A DNA stretch of 64,000 nucleotides from Poecilobothrus nobilitatus (Eukaryota; Arthropoda; Insecta; Diptera; Dolichopodidae): positions 110,467,919 to 110,531,918 of the forward strand of contig OX352772.1 of the NCBI GenBank assembly GCA_947095535.1, in the 5' to 3' direction. Of the stretch, positions 11,404 through 23,610 are shown in pieces (position 1 is the stretch's first letter; the number at the start of each line of letters is the position of its first letter). Made by a program: the position numbers and the translations under genes. The notes under the pieces are model-generated. The model saw only the letters and a list, made by a program, of their open reading frames with translations. It did not search any database and was not told the origin of the DNA.

Positions 11404-11616
11404 AGAAAAAAAAATAAAAAAGAAAGAAAAAATAAAAATTTAAATTGAAATGTAAAGATAATTTTAAAATGTATTATAATGTGTTATATTAAACAATATC
11501 TTAATATATTGTATTAGAATATAAGTTAGTTATAAGGAGAGATTTATACCAGTTTTTTATACTGCCTATATCTGTTTATTTTAATAAAATAAATAAAATA
11601 AATAACAATAAATAAA

Positions 11617-12094
11617 TTTTGATGAATGATATTTGAAAGATTTTTATTTCATTTGTTTTTTTATTTAATACCGTTTATTAAAAAAGATAAGTAAAATCAA
11701 AAAATTGGTGGAAAAGATTAATTAAGGAAAAAAAAAAAATTTATTATAATTTTTTTTTTTTTTAGAATTCATATATATTGATTTTACGGATAATTGTTCA
11801 TAATCATACTCAAATATTTAATATGGCAACCAAGGAAAATTTGAACAAATTTAAAAGATTAAAAGCTAGATTAGAATGTTTCAAAGGGGACTTATATTTT
11901 TTAAAAAAATGTAAAGAAGGTAAAGTTTTTCCAAATTTTATAAAATTAAAATGCCCCTTAATAAATGACAGGACTAAAAAAGTAATATTACATAGTCAGT
12001 TAAAATGGTTAAATTTAGAAAGGAAATACTTACAGTCAAAATTAGTTAATATCGAATTAGAATTATATGCTTTACATCTAAAAATAACCAATTA
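11617..12094 (+). mobile_element. Penelope-like element, 5' end, truncated by tandem duplication
   Basis: PLE leader (about 205 bases with long A and T runs) and the first about 90 codons of its ORF (ATG at 11,823, MATKENLNKFKRLKARLEC). The sequence matches 16,254-16,735 and 30,097-30,575, then switches at about 12,094 to piggyBac sequence through a short AATT microhomology. This is the breakpoint of the 4.64-kb tandem duplication. The chance open frame 11,778-12,179 is a PLE-piggyBac chimera. Confidence 0.85.
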
Positions 12095-12865
12095 TTTTCG
12101 CAGAAGAGCTCATATTCAAAAGCATGGTAATAATGGTAAAATTTTATCATTATTTGATTTCAAAACAGAAGTAGCTTAATCTTCATGCCGAATAGGTGAA
12201 AGTACGAGTAGAAAACCTGGGCGACCATCAACCAATATGGATAAGGAAATTGATTCAAAAAGAAGAAAAACTTCAGCATCCCACATACCACCAAAAGACA
12301 TTCGTGTTGACGGCATCAATCATTTTCCTCTTTGGACTTCAAAAAGGCTAGCGTTCGAACTTCCAGGATGTGCTAAATTAGGCTATGTAAAATGTGAAAA
12401 ATGTGATGTTACTATATGCTTTAACAAAGACAGAAACTGCTTTGCAATTTTTCATCAAAAATGATTTTGTTATTATTAGTTATGAACAAAATTAACTTAT
12501 TTAGTTTATACTTCAATTTATAATATTTTAATTTATTTACCTATATTGTTTTTATTTTGTTATTGTCGGAAGTGATATTTAATTTTGATTCATTTTATTT
12601 TATTTATTATAGTTTATGTTTAAAGTGTGTTTAAGTTTTTTATTTTAAAAGGAGACTGAAATATAATTTGAAGTATATTAAATATGTATTAAAAAAATTT
12701 TTTTCCTTAATTCATGGTATATCATATATGATATGTATGAAAAATCCAAATTTTCCAAGGTTTTCACAATTTCCCTGAATTTTTGTATAACATTTTCGTC
12801 ACAATATCGAACGATTAATGAAAAAAAATGTTTTCATCCAAAAAAAAAACTCATGCAACGAAGGG
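12094..12865 (+). mobile_element. piggyBac-like element, duplicated 3' tail
   Basis: A second copy of piggyBac 3' sequence (compare 7,447-8,221), created by the tandem duplication. It contains the C-terminal cysteine-rich domain frame at 12,237-12,464 (CAKLGYVKCEKCDVTIC) and the 3' terminus ATGCAACGAAGGG, followed by CTAG at 12,866-12,869. There is no left terminus, so it could not move by itself. One cysteine of the 7.6-kb copy (ACKLPG) is phenylalanine here (AFELPG). Confidence 0.88.
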
Positions 12866-13198
12866 CTAGAAGGTGACAGCGTTTACGCGCCTGCACCGGT
12901 AAGACACCATAGAATATACGTAAGGCTATTTTTATCATACTATCATGATAAAAAAGATATATGTTATGATGGTCTTACGCAAACAAATCTGAAAGTTTTA
13001 ATAAATCAAGATGGATTACCTACAAATCATGAACTTTGTAAATTGTATTATAAATACCATGAAAAAATTGGAATTGCCAAAGAGGATGTTAAGGAAGATT
13101 TAATTTCATACAGAAGTCATATTGACAACAAAGATAGAGACTATCTTCAAAGAAGTAGAGAAACTTGGAATAAATACATGAACCCTATTTCAAAATGA
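12866..13198 (+). pseudogene. ORF1 C-terminal part of non-LTR B (duplicate)
   Basis: Open to the TGA at 13,196-13,198 and ending RSRETWNKYMNPISK. It reads in frame from the CTAG that marks the piggyBac insertion site (LEGDSVYAPAPVRHH). The final ATGA (13,195-13,198) overlaps the ORF2 start, the arrangement many two-ORF non-LTR elements use for coupled translation. No known domain is visible in this C-terminal part. Confidence 0.75.
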
Positions 13199-16040
13199 CG
13201 GACAGAAATAATAGTTTTAACAAAAAGAAATCAATAAAAATTCTGTATGTAAATATTAGAAGTATGAGAAAAAAACTAGTTGATCTAATTTGAATGATTA
13301 AATTGCACATTCCAGATATTGTTGTTTTAAATGAAACATGGATATACTCATCTGAAATCCCGCTTATGCAAATCCCTGAGTATGCGGCAGTACATTCTTG
13401 CAGAGATAATAACAGAGGAGGTGGTACCGCAATATATATAAAAGATTCAATTTCATTTTCTACTCTTTCGTTACCTGAATCAATAAATGTTAAATTTAAT
13501 CCTATTGGAATAATATTACTGAACTGTCAGCCTAACCTAAAAATTTTTACTATGTATAATGCACCTGATAATGATAAGAATGATTACGTCAATTCACTTG
13601 GAATCCTTCTTAAAACGTTTAATAAAAACTGTATTATAGTGGGAGATACCAATATTGATTTGCTTACAATTAATGATCTTACTAATACTTATAAGAACAT
13701 AGTTGAATCATATAATTTCAATATATAACATCACTATAAGCGAATAATAGCATCACTATAAGCGGAATTACTCGTCTAGCCGTTAACTGCAATTGTCAAT
13801 CTGATTGTAACCATGGAAGCATTATTAATCATGTTATTTCCAACTCTAAAACTTTCAAAGTATTAATCAAGTTATCTGATAATCCTATTAGTGATCACAA
13901 AATATTGAATATTAGTATTGAAAAATGTGATATTAATCCTGAACCAATGATACGGGTAAATATTGTTAAAACAAATTGGGAAATATTTCAAAACTTAGTC
14001 GCACACAAAGTTCAAATGTGTAATTCTTACAATGGACTCACGGAATGTTTAAAGGAAAGTAAATCATTGGCATCATCAACCATAACAGTTAGAAGAAGAA
14101 AACAAAACCCTTGGATTACCTCTTTTATACTCAGCGTAATAAAGAGAAAAAACAAACTTTACGCTAAACTTCGTAAAAACAAGAACAACGTGGATCTACA
14201 AAATAAGTACATAAGAATCAAAAATTTTACTGAAAAACTGGTAAAAGAAGCAAAGGAAAATTTCTTTAATAATCAAATAAGTGAAGCCACAAATCCCCAA
14301 CAAATGTGGAAAGTTATTAACGAACAGTTAAATCTTAATAGTTCCAAGGGGAAACTGAAAATTTGTTTGACTAATAGCAACGGTGACATCTCTAAATCTG
14401 ATTTAGAAGCAGCAAACATTTTAAATAATCATTTTGCTACCATTGGAATCGTTTTAGACAAAAAATTCAGCAACCAAGTAAATAATGAAATAGGTCCACA
14501 TCTATTCACAAATGAGAATACAATGTTCCTTATGCCAACAAATAGCAATGAAATAATGGAAATCATAAACACTTTTAAATCTAATTCATCGCCTGGAGCT
14601 GACGGTATTTCAATAAAACACATCAAATCTATCGGGCACTTAATATCCAACAAACTTTTTGATATAACAAATGAAATTTTACATACTGGTGAATTTCCAG
14701 ATGCGGCTAAAGAATGTATTATCACTCCGATTTATAAATCAGGAAATAATGCAGGCTGTAACACCTATAGACCAATATCTTTAACAAATTGTCTATCTAA
14801 AATCATTGAAAAAGTTATTGAACGTCGTCTAATTATGTTCCTTTCTAAATCCAATCTAATTGACGACCACCAATTTGGTTTTCTAAATGGAAGTAGTACA
14901 GAATCAGCTGCAGTCGAAGTTGTTAATTTTATAAACACAGCATGAGATAACAACAACTACGCTGTTGCTATCCTTTTAGACCTAAAAAAAGCATTCGACA
15001 CCGTGAATCATGATATACTACTAAATAATCTTTTTAATATTGGTATTAGAGGAATAGCAGCTAATCTATTTAAGTCCTATTTGGAAGATCGTAAAATTAA
15101 AACGAGAATAAATTATTCCATTAGTGAAGAAGCTAGTTTACCAATTGGAGTTCCTCAGGACACAGTTCTTGGTCCAATTCTTTACTTAGCTTATGTAAAT
15201 AGTTTCAACCAAATTGGACTAAAAGGGTGCTGACGATACAATAATTTTATATAAAAGCAAAAACACAAATAAACTGGAAAAAATCATCAATAGTGACCTA
15301 CATAAAGTCAGCGAGTGGTTAAAATTTAGCAGATTAATAATTAACGTTTCCAAAACTGAGTTCATATTATTCAAGCAAAAAAATAAAGCAAATATTAATT
15401 TATCAATCAACAACCGATAAAAAGAGTTGAATCAGCCAAATATTTGGGCTTATACATTGATGAAGACCTGGCTTGGAAAATACATACTGAAAAATTAAAA
15501 AAATCTATAATGTCAACAATTGGTGCAATTGGAAGAAGTCCTAGATGAAGTGAACATGTAGCAAAGTTAGTGTTTTACTCTCACATCCAATCCAATCCAA
15601 AATTATTGAGGTATTTAATCACAATTTGGAGTCAATGTTCCAAAATTATTATAAACTCGGTTACCGTCCTCATTAATAGAGCCATGAAAATTTTATACAG
15701 ACTACCTTATGATTACTCAACAATATCATTGTATTCTGATTGCAAATTACCCTCTGTTGAACAAACAATATTTTTAGAAAACTGTAAGCTGATTTATAAA
15801 TTATCAAATAATTTAATGAAAAGCAACCTTAGACTACAAACAAATGATTCAATCCATAATTATAACACAAGGAGTGCAGAGCATTTTCGACTCGGAGCTC
15901 CCAGGACGGAAAAGGGTAAAAGAGATGTTATGTTCAACTGTCTAAAAGTTTTCAACAGTCTTCCTAACAATATAAAATATGCCCCAAACATAAGAGTATT
16001 TAAAAAACAATTGAAAGCATTACCTACTCAAGTTAATTAA
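13195..16040 (+). pseudogene. ORF2 (endonuclease-RT) of non-LTR B, duplicate, broken
   Basis: Same domain order as the first copy. TGA at 13,291-13,293 and the 'catcactataagcg' tandem repeat near 13,730-13,765 are shared lesions. The linker to RT is open from 13,905 to 14,945, longer than in the other copies, and reaches YRPISLTN and the QFGFLNGSS motif. A TGA at 14,943-14,945 follows. Motif A with intact Asp lies at about 14,970-15,005. A short deletion at about 15,228 removes the Phe-Ala of the FADD motif and shifts the frame. The C-terminal domain is open at 15,570-16,040. In motif B the usual Gly is Asp (VPQDTVLGP). Confidence 0.9.
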
Positions 16041-16253
16041 AGAAAAAAAAATAAAAAAGAAAGAAAAAATAAAAATATAAATTGAAATGTAAAGATAATT
16101 TTAAAATGTATTATAATGTGTTATATTAAACAATATCTTAATATATTGTATTAGAATATAAGTTAGTTATAAGGAGAGATTTATACCAGTTTTTTATACT
16201 GCCTATCTCTGTTTATTTTAATAAAATAAATAAAATAAATAACAATAAATAAA

Positions 16254-18250
16254 TTTTGATGAATGATATTTGAAAGATTTTTATTTCATTTGTTTTTTAT
16301 TTAATACCGTTTATTAAAAAAGATAAGTAAAATCAAAAAATTGGTGGAAAAGATTAATTAAGGAAAAAAAAAAAAATTTATTATAATTTTTTTTTTTTTT
16401 AGAATTCATATATATTGATTTTACGGATAATTGTTCATAATCATACTCAAATATTTAATATGGCAACCAAGGTAAATTTGAACAAATTTAAAAGATTAAA
16501 AGCTAGATTAGAATGTTTCAAAGGGGACTTATATTTTTTAAAAAAATGTAAAGAAGGTAAAGTTTTTCCAAATTTTATAAAATTAAAATGCCCCTTAATA
16601 AATGACAGGACTAAAAAAGTAATATTACATAGTCAGTTAAAATGGTTAAATTTAGAAAGGAAATACTTACAGTCAAAATTAGTTAATATCGAATTAGAAT
16701 TATATGCTTTACATCTACAAATAAGCAATTCATTAAAATCGCCATTCAAAAATAATGTTAAATTAGATCACAACAACAAAATTTTTGAATTTCACGAATG
16801 GTTAGAATATTTGTCTTTAGTTTCCGAAGAAGTACATAAAATCACAAATGATAAAATTATAAAATTGAATGCAAAACTTGATAAACTCAAAAAAGATAAC
16901 AAAATATCCCAAGAAAAACCAATAGTACAAATTGTACCTGATTATATTAAGAACTTATCAACTAAAAATTTTACTAAAAAAGAAATAGATTTATTAAATA
17001 AAGGCTTAAATTTTTCTCCTACTCCTATTCAACGAATTTCAATAAAACAGTAATTGAATTTGAAACAGCCATAAAATATCAGCGAGATTTTGTTAAATTT
17101 AATTTAAGAAAAGAAATTAAACCAATATTAAAATCATCTAAAATCAATAGACCAAACTTAAAAATAGTTAATGACTATAATGAAATTATAAAATCTTTAA
17201 AACAGAAAGATGTATTTTACACTCAATCAGACAAGGGAAACTGCTTAGTAATTTTAGATAAAAATGAATATTATACCAATATGGAAGAAACCATAAAAGA
17301 AGCAAAATTTATAAGACTTTCTAAAAACCCAATACAACAAATGAAAAAAGCTGCAAATACTTGTATATCTAAAATCGTCAACATTTTCAGTATACCAAAA
17401 TGGAAACTATCAGTCTCAAACCCAATATTATCAAGACTATATGGTCTAAGAAAAATATAAAAAGCTGGAAACAAAATGAGACCTATTGCAACTAATATTC
17501 AAGCACCATGTTATGGAATATCAAAATGGATACTAACTGAATTTAATAAATTAGATCAACCAAAAGGTTTTTACATAAAAAATAGTTTCGATTTTGTAGA
17601 TAAAGTGAAGGATTACAAGTTGGAAAGAGACGATGTTATGGTATCTTTTGATGTCACATCATTATATTCTAACATACCATTGCCTGAAGCTTTGGAATGT
17701 ATAAAACAGTGGTTATTACAAACTGATATAGAAACGGAAAAAGCATATGCATTATTGGAAGCAACTAAAACTTGTATGGATCAAAACCAATTTATATTCA
17801 ACGACAAATTCTACAAATTGTCACAAGGCACAAGCATGGGTAATCCACTATCATGTTTCGTTGCAAACATACTCATAGCTGATCTTGAGTTAAAATTAAA
17901 AAATAAAGGATTATTACCTAAGCTATGGCTAAGATATGTCGATGATGTGTTTACTATAACAAAAAAAGATAACATTGAAAAACTTTTAAACATTTTGAAC
18001 AACCAATTTCCAACTATAAAATTTACCACGGAAATAGAAAATAAGAAACAATTACCTTTTTTAGATTAGATTTTTTTTTAGATTTAAAAGATATTCTTAG
18101 ATTTAGATATTCTTGTTATACGAAATAATGAAAAATTTGAATTCGATATCTATTGAAAATTGACTAATACGACGAGATATATAACAAACGTTTCATACAC
18201 CTCAAAATCCCACAAAATAGCAGCCTTTCACAGCATGGTCTATAGATTAT
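16254..18250 (+). mobile_element. Penelope-like element, 5' part with RT (copy 1)
   Basis: PLE leader and RT coding region, ending abruptly at 18,250 where non-LTR C is inserted. It matches 30,097-32,092 almost base for base. The PLE continues on the far side of C at 21,001. Confidence 0.9.
16460..18250 (+). pseudogene. Penelope-like reverse transcriptase (copy 1), broken
   Basis: The PLE reverse transcriptase, from a class related to telomerase RT. ATG at 16,460 (MATKVNLNKFKRLK) starts a lysine-rich N-terminus open to 17,053. After a frameshift the frame reads TQSDKGNCLVILDKNEYY and LYGLRKI, then TAA at 17,458-17,460, then RPIATNIQAPCYGISK. Motif A VSFDVTSLYSNIP has its Asp at 17,650, motif B is GTSMGNPLS, and motif C YVDD is at 17,935-17,946; LPFLD follows. 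A stop and a local duplication of 'ttcttagattta' type sequence at 18,066-18,115 break the next block (TRYITNVSYTSKSHK), which continues to the C insertion. All catalytic Asp residues are present. Confidence 0.92.
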
Positions 18251-20681
18251 TATCATTTGTCTCAGCTATATACAGACCACCTGAAAGAAATTGTGAAAAT
18301 ATAAATAAATTTAATGAAATATTAGAGTATAATTTAGCAAATCCTTCTAAGTATGAAACTTACATATTTGGTGATTTTAATTTTAACATAAACAATGCCT
18401 CTTCAGATATTGAAATGTATAAAACTGTTGTGGAAAGTAATGGCTTCTTCTTTTGTGACTATACTACCACTAGACTAGTAAGTAAAACCTGTTTAGATCA
18501 TTTTATTTCTAATAATGTAAAAATAAATACTAATATTACTCACCTAAATACTGAAATTTCTGATCATCAAATTATAATAGCTGAAATAAATAATTATACT
18601 TTAAAAAAAAAATTGTTGATGTTCCAATTAATGTCAAAACAACAGATGTTAGAAAAGTAAAACAAAAATTGAAAGAGTGTCCAATAATATTTAAGTCAGA
18701 TAATGTAAATGACAAATATGAAGAATTAAAACAAAATTTAATATTACATACCAGAGATGCCACATGCAATAAAATTATAAAGATAAAGCAAAAAGAAGTA
18801 CCACCCTGGTTTGATCTTGAATGCAGAAGAATAAATAATATAAAAAATTATTGGCATAGAAAACATATAAAAAATTATGAAAATGAACATGTAAAGAATG
18901 AATATAAGTTTTGGCGTAATAAATATACTTCAATCAAACGAAAAAAACAAATTAGTTATGATAATAATATATTTCAGAAAACTAAAGGAAACCCAAGCAA
19001 AACGTGGAAACATATTAAAAATATTATAAATCCTTGTTCAAAGAATCAAAATAGATTATTTCATGATCAAAATGCAGATAATAAAAAAAAAGTAATGAAA
19101 CTAAATGAATTTAATCGATACTATGCCAATGTTGGAAAGACTTTAGCAACAAAATTTAATAAGGTATATGTACCAAAAATAAGGACAACATCAAGATTTA
19201 AATTTAAGTTAATATCTCTAAATGAAACAAAAAATTTAATAAATAACTTAAACAATACTACGGCAACGGGTTATGATAAAATTCAAACGAAAACAATAAA
19301 GTATTGCCAGGATGAATTGTTATTAAATATAAGAAATCTGATTAACACGTCCTTAATTTGCGGTGAAGTACCAGAGAGTCTAAAAATAAGTAAAGTAATC
19401 ACAATTTATAAAGGTGATGGAGATAAAAATGAAGTATGTAATTATAGGCCAATATCAATATCATCTATTTTCAGCAAGTTACTTGAAACCTACATAAATA
19501 ATCAGCTGAGTACTTATTTAAGCAAGAATAACTTAATGGATAAAAAACAATATGGCTTTAGGAATTGTTCAAATAGAAATGCTGCTCTATTTGATTTAAT
19601 AACTGAAGTTCAAGCAGGAGTAAGTAAATAGCAGAGTGTGGCTGTAGTATTTCTCGCTTTAACCAAAGCATTTGACTCAGTTGACAGGAAGATTCTTCTA
19701 CGTATACTATTTGAATATGGAGTTTTTGAAAAGGAACTTAAGTGGTTTAAGAACTACTTATCTGGAAGAAAACAGTATACAGAATGTGAGCAGTATAAAA
19801 GCAAAATAGAAGATGTTGAATTTGGAGTTATTCAAGGCAGTTTGCTCGGCCCTACACTATTTGCGTGCTATATAAGTGGTTTTTCTAAATTAAAATTAAA
19901 AGCTAAGGCTTTTTTATATGCAGATGATATATCGATTGTTTTTAGGGAAAATAATTATACTGAATTAGAAAAACAAATAAATCTAGATTTAAAAGAAGTC
20001 AGTGAATGGATGAAGATTCATAAGCTGACGGTAAATATAAAAAAAACAAAATACATGTTAATAAAGAAACAGCCGACAGCAAAAGTAAAAATTATGTATA
20101 GTGGTACTGAAATAGAGGAAGTGGATATATTCAAATATTTAGGAATATATATTGACGCCAAATTAAAATGGAACCAACAGTCAAATGAAATTGCCAAAAA
20201 AACTAGACGTATCGCAGGTGTTTTCAAATTAGCAGAAAAAAGAGTACCATATGAACAAAAAAGTTCGATGTTCTATTGCTTATTTCATTCCACCATATCA
20301 TATGGCATAATTGTGTGGGGCAATACTTACCTAAAGAATATCGCTAAGCTACAAAGAATACAAAATAAAGCGATTAAAAATCTTTATGGGCTGAATCATC
20401 GTTCTTCAACCACAGAAATACATCAACGCTTTGGAATACTAACATTAGAATTACATAAAAAAATGATGCAAGCTATTCAAATACATAATATGAAAACAAA
20501 AAAAATAAAAACTAGTGTAGACATAATCCAGAACAATGAAATACATAGCTATAGTACCAGGACAGCGAATAATATACACTCACACAACTCGGAAACTTTC
20601 AATATAGCATCTAAGATCTACAATGAATTACCATTAGAAATTAAAATTACGGAAGATAAGAAAATTAAAACTACTTTTTAA
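18251..20681 (+). pseudogene. Endonuclease-RT polyprotein of non-LTR C (copy 2)
   Basis: Reads the end of an APE-type endonuclease (AIYRPPERN, YIFGDFNFNIN, CLDHFISNN, ISDHQIIIAEI) to a stop at 18,658-18,660. After a frameshift it is open from 18,669 to TAG at 19,629-19,631 (linker with PPWFDLECRRINNIKNYW; RT fingers with CNYRPISISSIFSKLLE and QYGFRNCSN), then open again to 20,681. Motif A has Ala for the catalytic Asp (19,656-19,658), YADD lies at 19,917-19,928, and motif B is GVIQGSLLGP. The C-terminal domain matches copy 1. The open frame 18,160-18,660 is an accidental PLE-C fusion at the insertion junction. Confidence 0.92.
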
Positions 20682-21000
20682 ACTTTTTATTATAGCTTTT
20701 AAATGTAAATAATACAGGCTTAATAATATGATAAATTTTTCCTAATGTTTTTGTGAATTAAAAATTAATGAATTGCTATATCTCTTTATTTTGACTAGTT
20801 TTTGTATTTTTGTATTCTTAATGTTTCTATTATTATTATTATTTTGTTTTTTCTTTTTGTAGTTAAATCTTAAATTTTTTACCGCTTTAATAAAATTTTG
20901 GTTTTTAATATACAAATTATATTAATGTGTTATAAAAAACTGTATAATATACTCTGTATAAGCTGTAAACTCTTTTAGAGAGATAAATAAATAAATAAAT
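18251..21000 (+). mobile_element. Non-LTR retrotransposon C (copy 2), 5'-truncated
   Basis: A 2,750-bp insertion into the PLE. Boundaries are exact because the empty site is preserved at 32,083-32,100 (tatagattat then gtagactacc). It starts inside the endonuclease domain, so it is 5'-truncated, and it ends in a TAAA-type tail. No clear target-site duplication: at most the 2-base AT. Its last 1,487 bases match 1-1,487. Confidence 0.93.
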
Positions 21001-21190
21001 GTAGACTACCATTATCCGCAGAAAGATTTAATATTGAATTGAACTACATAAAAAATATCGCAAATATCAATAGCTACCTGAAAAATGATATTGATATTTT
21101 AGTTAAAAAACATTCTAAAAGAATAAAAAACATAATCTTTCCACATTTTTAAAAATAATAAACCAAGTAAAAAACGAGGAAGAATACAGT
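21001..21190 (+). mobile_element. Penelope-like element, middle fragment (copy 1)
   Basis: Continuation of the 16,254-18,250 PLE after the C insertion, matching 32,093-32,285. It is cut by insert X at about 21,190. Same content as 1,488-1,678. Confidence 0.82.
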
Positions 21191-21739
21191 TGCCTTTGTC
21201 AACTCTTAGATACCCGTACGAACCGTTAGTATGTTCACAGCCTGTCAGTCTGCTTACAATATTATTTTTTTAATATTTTAGTATTTTAAAATAATTTGGG
21301 TGAATTTTATAATTTCTAGAACTATGGGTTGTACATATATTCAAACTATATGTTTATATGTACATTCTTCAAAAGCAGATTCTAACCTTCCACATAACGA
21401 TTATCAATCCAAAACTTTTTCAAATATTCTATAGTACCATTTAATACTAAGCGGTAAACGTATATTAAATTTGCTTAGTACAAATAGTAAATATAATTTT
21501 AAATATTATATTATATTATATTTAAATATTCCATTGACAGAATAATTTCTTATAAGTACAATAAAATACATATATGTATGTATGTAAATACGGCGCTATA
21601 TAATATACATCTATACTCTTATCATTCATTCATCAGTGACATATAGGATATGTAAATAAACATGATATTATATAAGTATGTATGTATATCAATATCATAT
21701 AAATAAAAATTCTTCAGCAACCGTTATGTTGTTTATTTA

Positions 21740-23007
21740 AAGGGTGTTCAAAATTGAGGTATCATTTTGATTTTGCCGCCATTTTTTTTCTACCTGGAAT
21801 TTTTATACGAGGTTTCTTTAGGTATATTCTAAATACATTCCGGTTAGTTAATATGGAACGTTACACGAAGGAACAACGTGTTTTTGTTATTACAACATTT
21901 TTTGAAAATGGTAAAAGTTTTCAAGATGTAATTAGGAAATTTCGAACAAAATTTGGTAGAGAAAATGCTCCAACAAATCGTGCCATCAAGCTGATGGTTG
22001 ATAAATTTCTAGAAACTGTATCTGTTTTTGATAACAGAGGCAACATTTATCAACGTAGTGGCCGTTCAACCGAGAATGTAGCAGCTGTGAGCAGAAGTGC
22101 TGAAGAAGATCCAAAAACTTCCATTCGTCATCGTTCGCAGCAATTAAACATCAAACCATCCACATTATTCAACATTTTGCATCGTGATCTCCATTTAAAG
22201 GCTTATAAGATCCAGCTGACGCAAGAATTAAAACCAACTGACCATGCATTACGTCGGCAATTCGTTTCTTGGGCAATCGAAAAACAAGAAGACAATGAGA
22301 ATTTTTTTAACAAAATAATCTTCACCGACGAAGCTCATAAATTGCGGCAATAAACAGAATTGCCGCATTTGGGGTGAAGAGAATCCAAGAGTTATCTTAG
22401 AACAACCAGTACAGCCACAAAAAGTTACGGTTTGGTGTGGTTTGTGGTCAGGAGGAATCATCGGACCATATTTTTTTGAAAACGCAAATGGAAATGCGAT
22501 TACGGTCAATGGAAATCGCTACAGGTAGATGATCCGAAGCTTTTTGTGGCGGGAAGTTGATGATTTTGACGTAGAGAATATGTGGTTTCAACAGGACGGT
22601 GCCACTTGTCAAACAGCAAGAGAAACAATGGATCTTTTGAAGGAAAACTTCGAAGATCGCATTATTTCTCGTAGAGGAGGAGTGATGTGGCCACCGTTGG
22701 ATTTATTTTTGTGGGGTTTTGTGAAATCGAAAGTGTACAGCAATAATCCCACAACAATTCAAGAGTTTAAAAACAACATTATCGAGCAGATTTCAACCAT
22801 TGAGAACAGTTCAACAACGTGATTCAGAATTTTGGTAAAAGATTGGAAGCCTGCCAAAGTAGCAGAGGGGGCCACTTGGCCGACATAATTTTTCATTATT
22901 AACCGGAACCTACTTGTAATAAATTAAAATAAAAATATATTTAATATTTCAAAAAAAAAGTCTTTTTTTATTAAAATTAAAATGATACCTCAATTTTGAA
23001 CACCCTT
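21740..23007 (+). mobile_element. Mariner/Tc1-superfamily element, copy M2
   Basis: Duplicate of M1 with intact TIRs (AAGGGTGTTCAAAATTGAGG at the left) and TA at both flanks. It shares every internal deletion with M1, so it was copied with the 19.5-kb segment and did not move by itself. Confidence 0.93.
21854..22822 (+). pseudogene. Mariner-like transposase M2, broken
   Basis: Same reading as M1: MERYTKEQRV start, HTH region, first Asp in IIFTDEAH followed by a deletion and TAA at about 22,351, TAG at about 22,526, second Asp in WFQQDGA, and third Asp in PPLDLFLWG with the seven codons before it missing. Non-functional. Confidence 0.9.
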
Positions 23008-23610
23008 TATTTACATTTTTTTGTAGTACGCATTATATCCTCAACAATTTCAAATTATCAAGTAAAACAAAATGCGAAAAATTCGTTAAAGAAATTTGTT
23101 AGAAAATTTGAAAAAATCAAGTAACACTTTCGTCAATTGTAAAGTAACCCTATATTATTAAAAAACGTTGTTAACAGGGATAAGAGTATAATGTTGAAGC
23201 TTTAAATTTTGTGTATTACTTCAAAAAAATGTTAACAGGTGTTCAAGTTACAGGTGTTTGAAAATAGGAAATTTTCAGTTTTTGCCCCTTACAGCTCCTA
23301 AACGGGGAGTCATACAAAAAAAATTTCTGAAATGACTCATACTTATTTTCAAATATCTAACTGTCAAAATTTCAAGTTTCCAACTTAAACCGTTTAGAAG
23401 ATAGAAGGGTTAAAGGATTTTGCAAAATTTTAGTTTCGGATAACGGTAAATTAAGACACCGTATCCCACAATTATTTATTTATTGTATATATACTTTTAA
23501 AGCTAATAAAAGTAGTAATTCTTTGCCGTTTTCAAAATGAAGATATATTTTATACAACTTGTGCTATAACAATTTAAATATAGAGATTTTTTGAACCTTT
23601 GGGGAGCTGA

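Larger units (their letters stand above)
4687..11616 (+). mobile_element. Non-LTR retrotransposon B (copy 1) with nested piggyBac
   Basis: A two-ORF APE-type element of the CR1/Jockey group, inserted at the junction between two tandem PLE units. Its 5' end is truncated (the first sequence already lies inside ORF1), and its 3' end is an AATAAA-rich tail ending near 11,616. PLE sequence 'ttttgatgaatgatattt' follows. Compared with 36,486-36,530, about 45 bases of PLE are missing at the insertion site. Bases 5,483-8,221 are a nested piggyBac-like element. Two further copies are at 12,866-16,253 (partial) and 24,199-30,096. Confidence 0.88.
12866..16253 (+). mobile_element. Non-LTR B, duplicated 3' part (ORF1 end, ORF2, tail)
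   Basis: Tandem-duplicated B sequence running from the CTAG in ORF1 to the AATAAA-rich tail. It is shifted by about 4,645 bases from copy 1. It keeps a longer uninterrupted ORF1 end than copy 1 and a correct CCC where copies 1 and 3 lost one C (14,106 against 9,463 and 28,987). Confidence 0.9.
21191..23610 (+). mobile_element. Insert X with nested mariner (copy 2)
   Basis: Duplicate of 1,679-4,098 with only scattered differences (for example tgcc for agcc at the left edge and a 1-base loss in a run near 23,283). Outside the mariner I see no gene. Confidence 0.55.

Noticed and set aside
18160..18660. A novel PLE-endonuclease fusion protein
   Set aside because: Created by the insertion of C into the PLE at 18,250/18,251; the uninterrupted PLE at 32.0-32.1 kb does not contain the endonuclease part.
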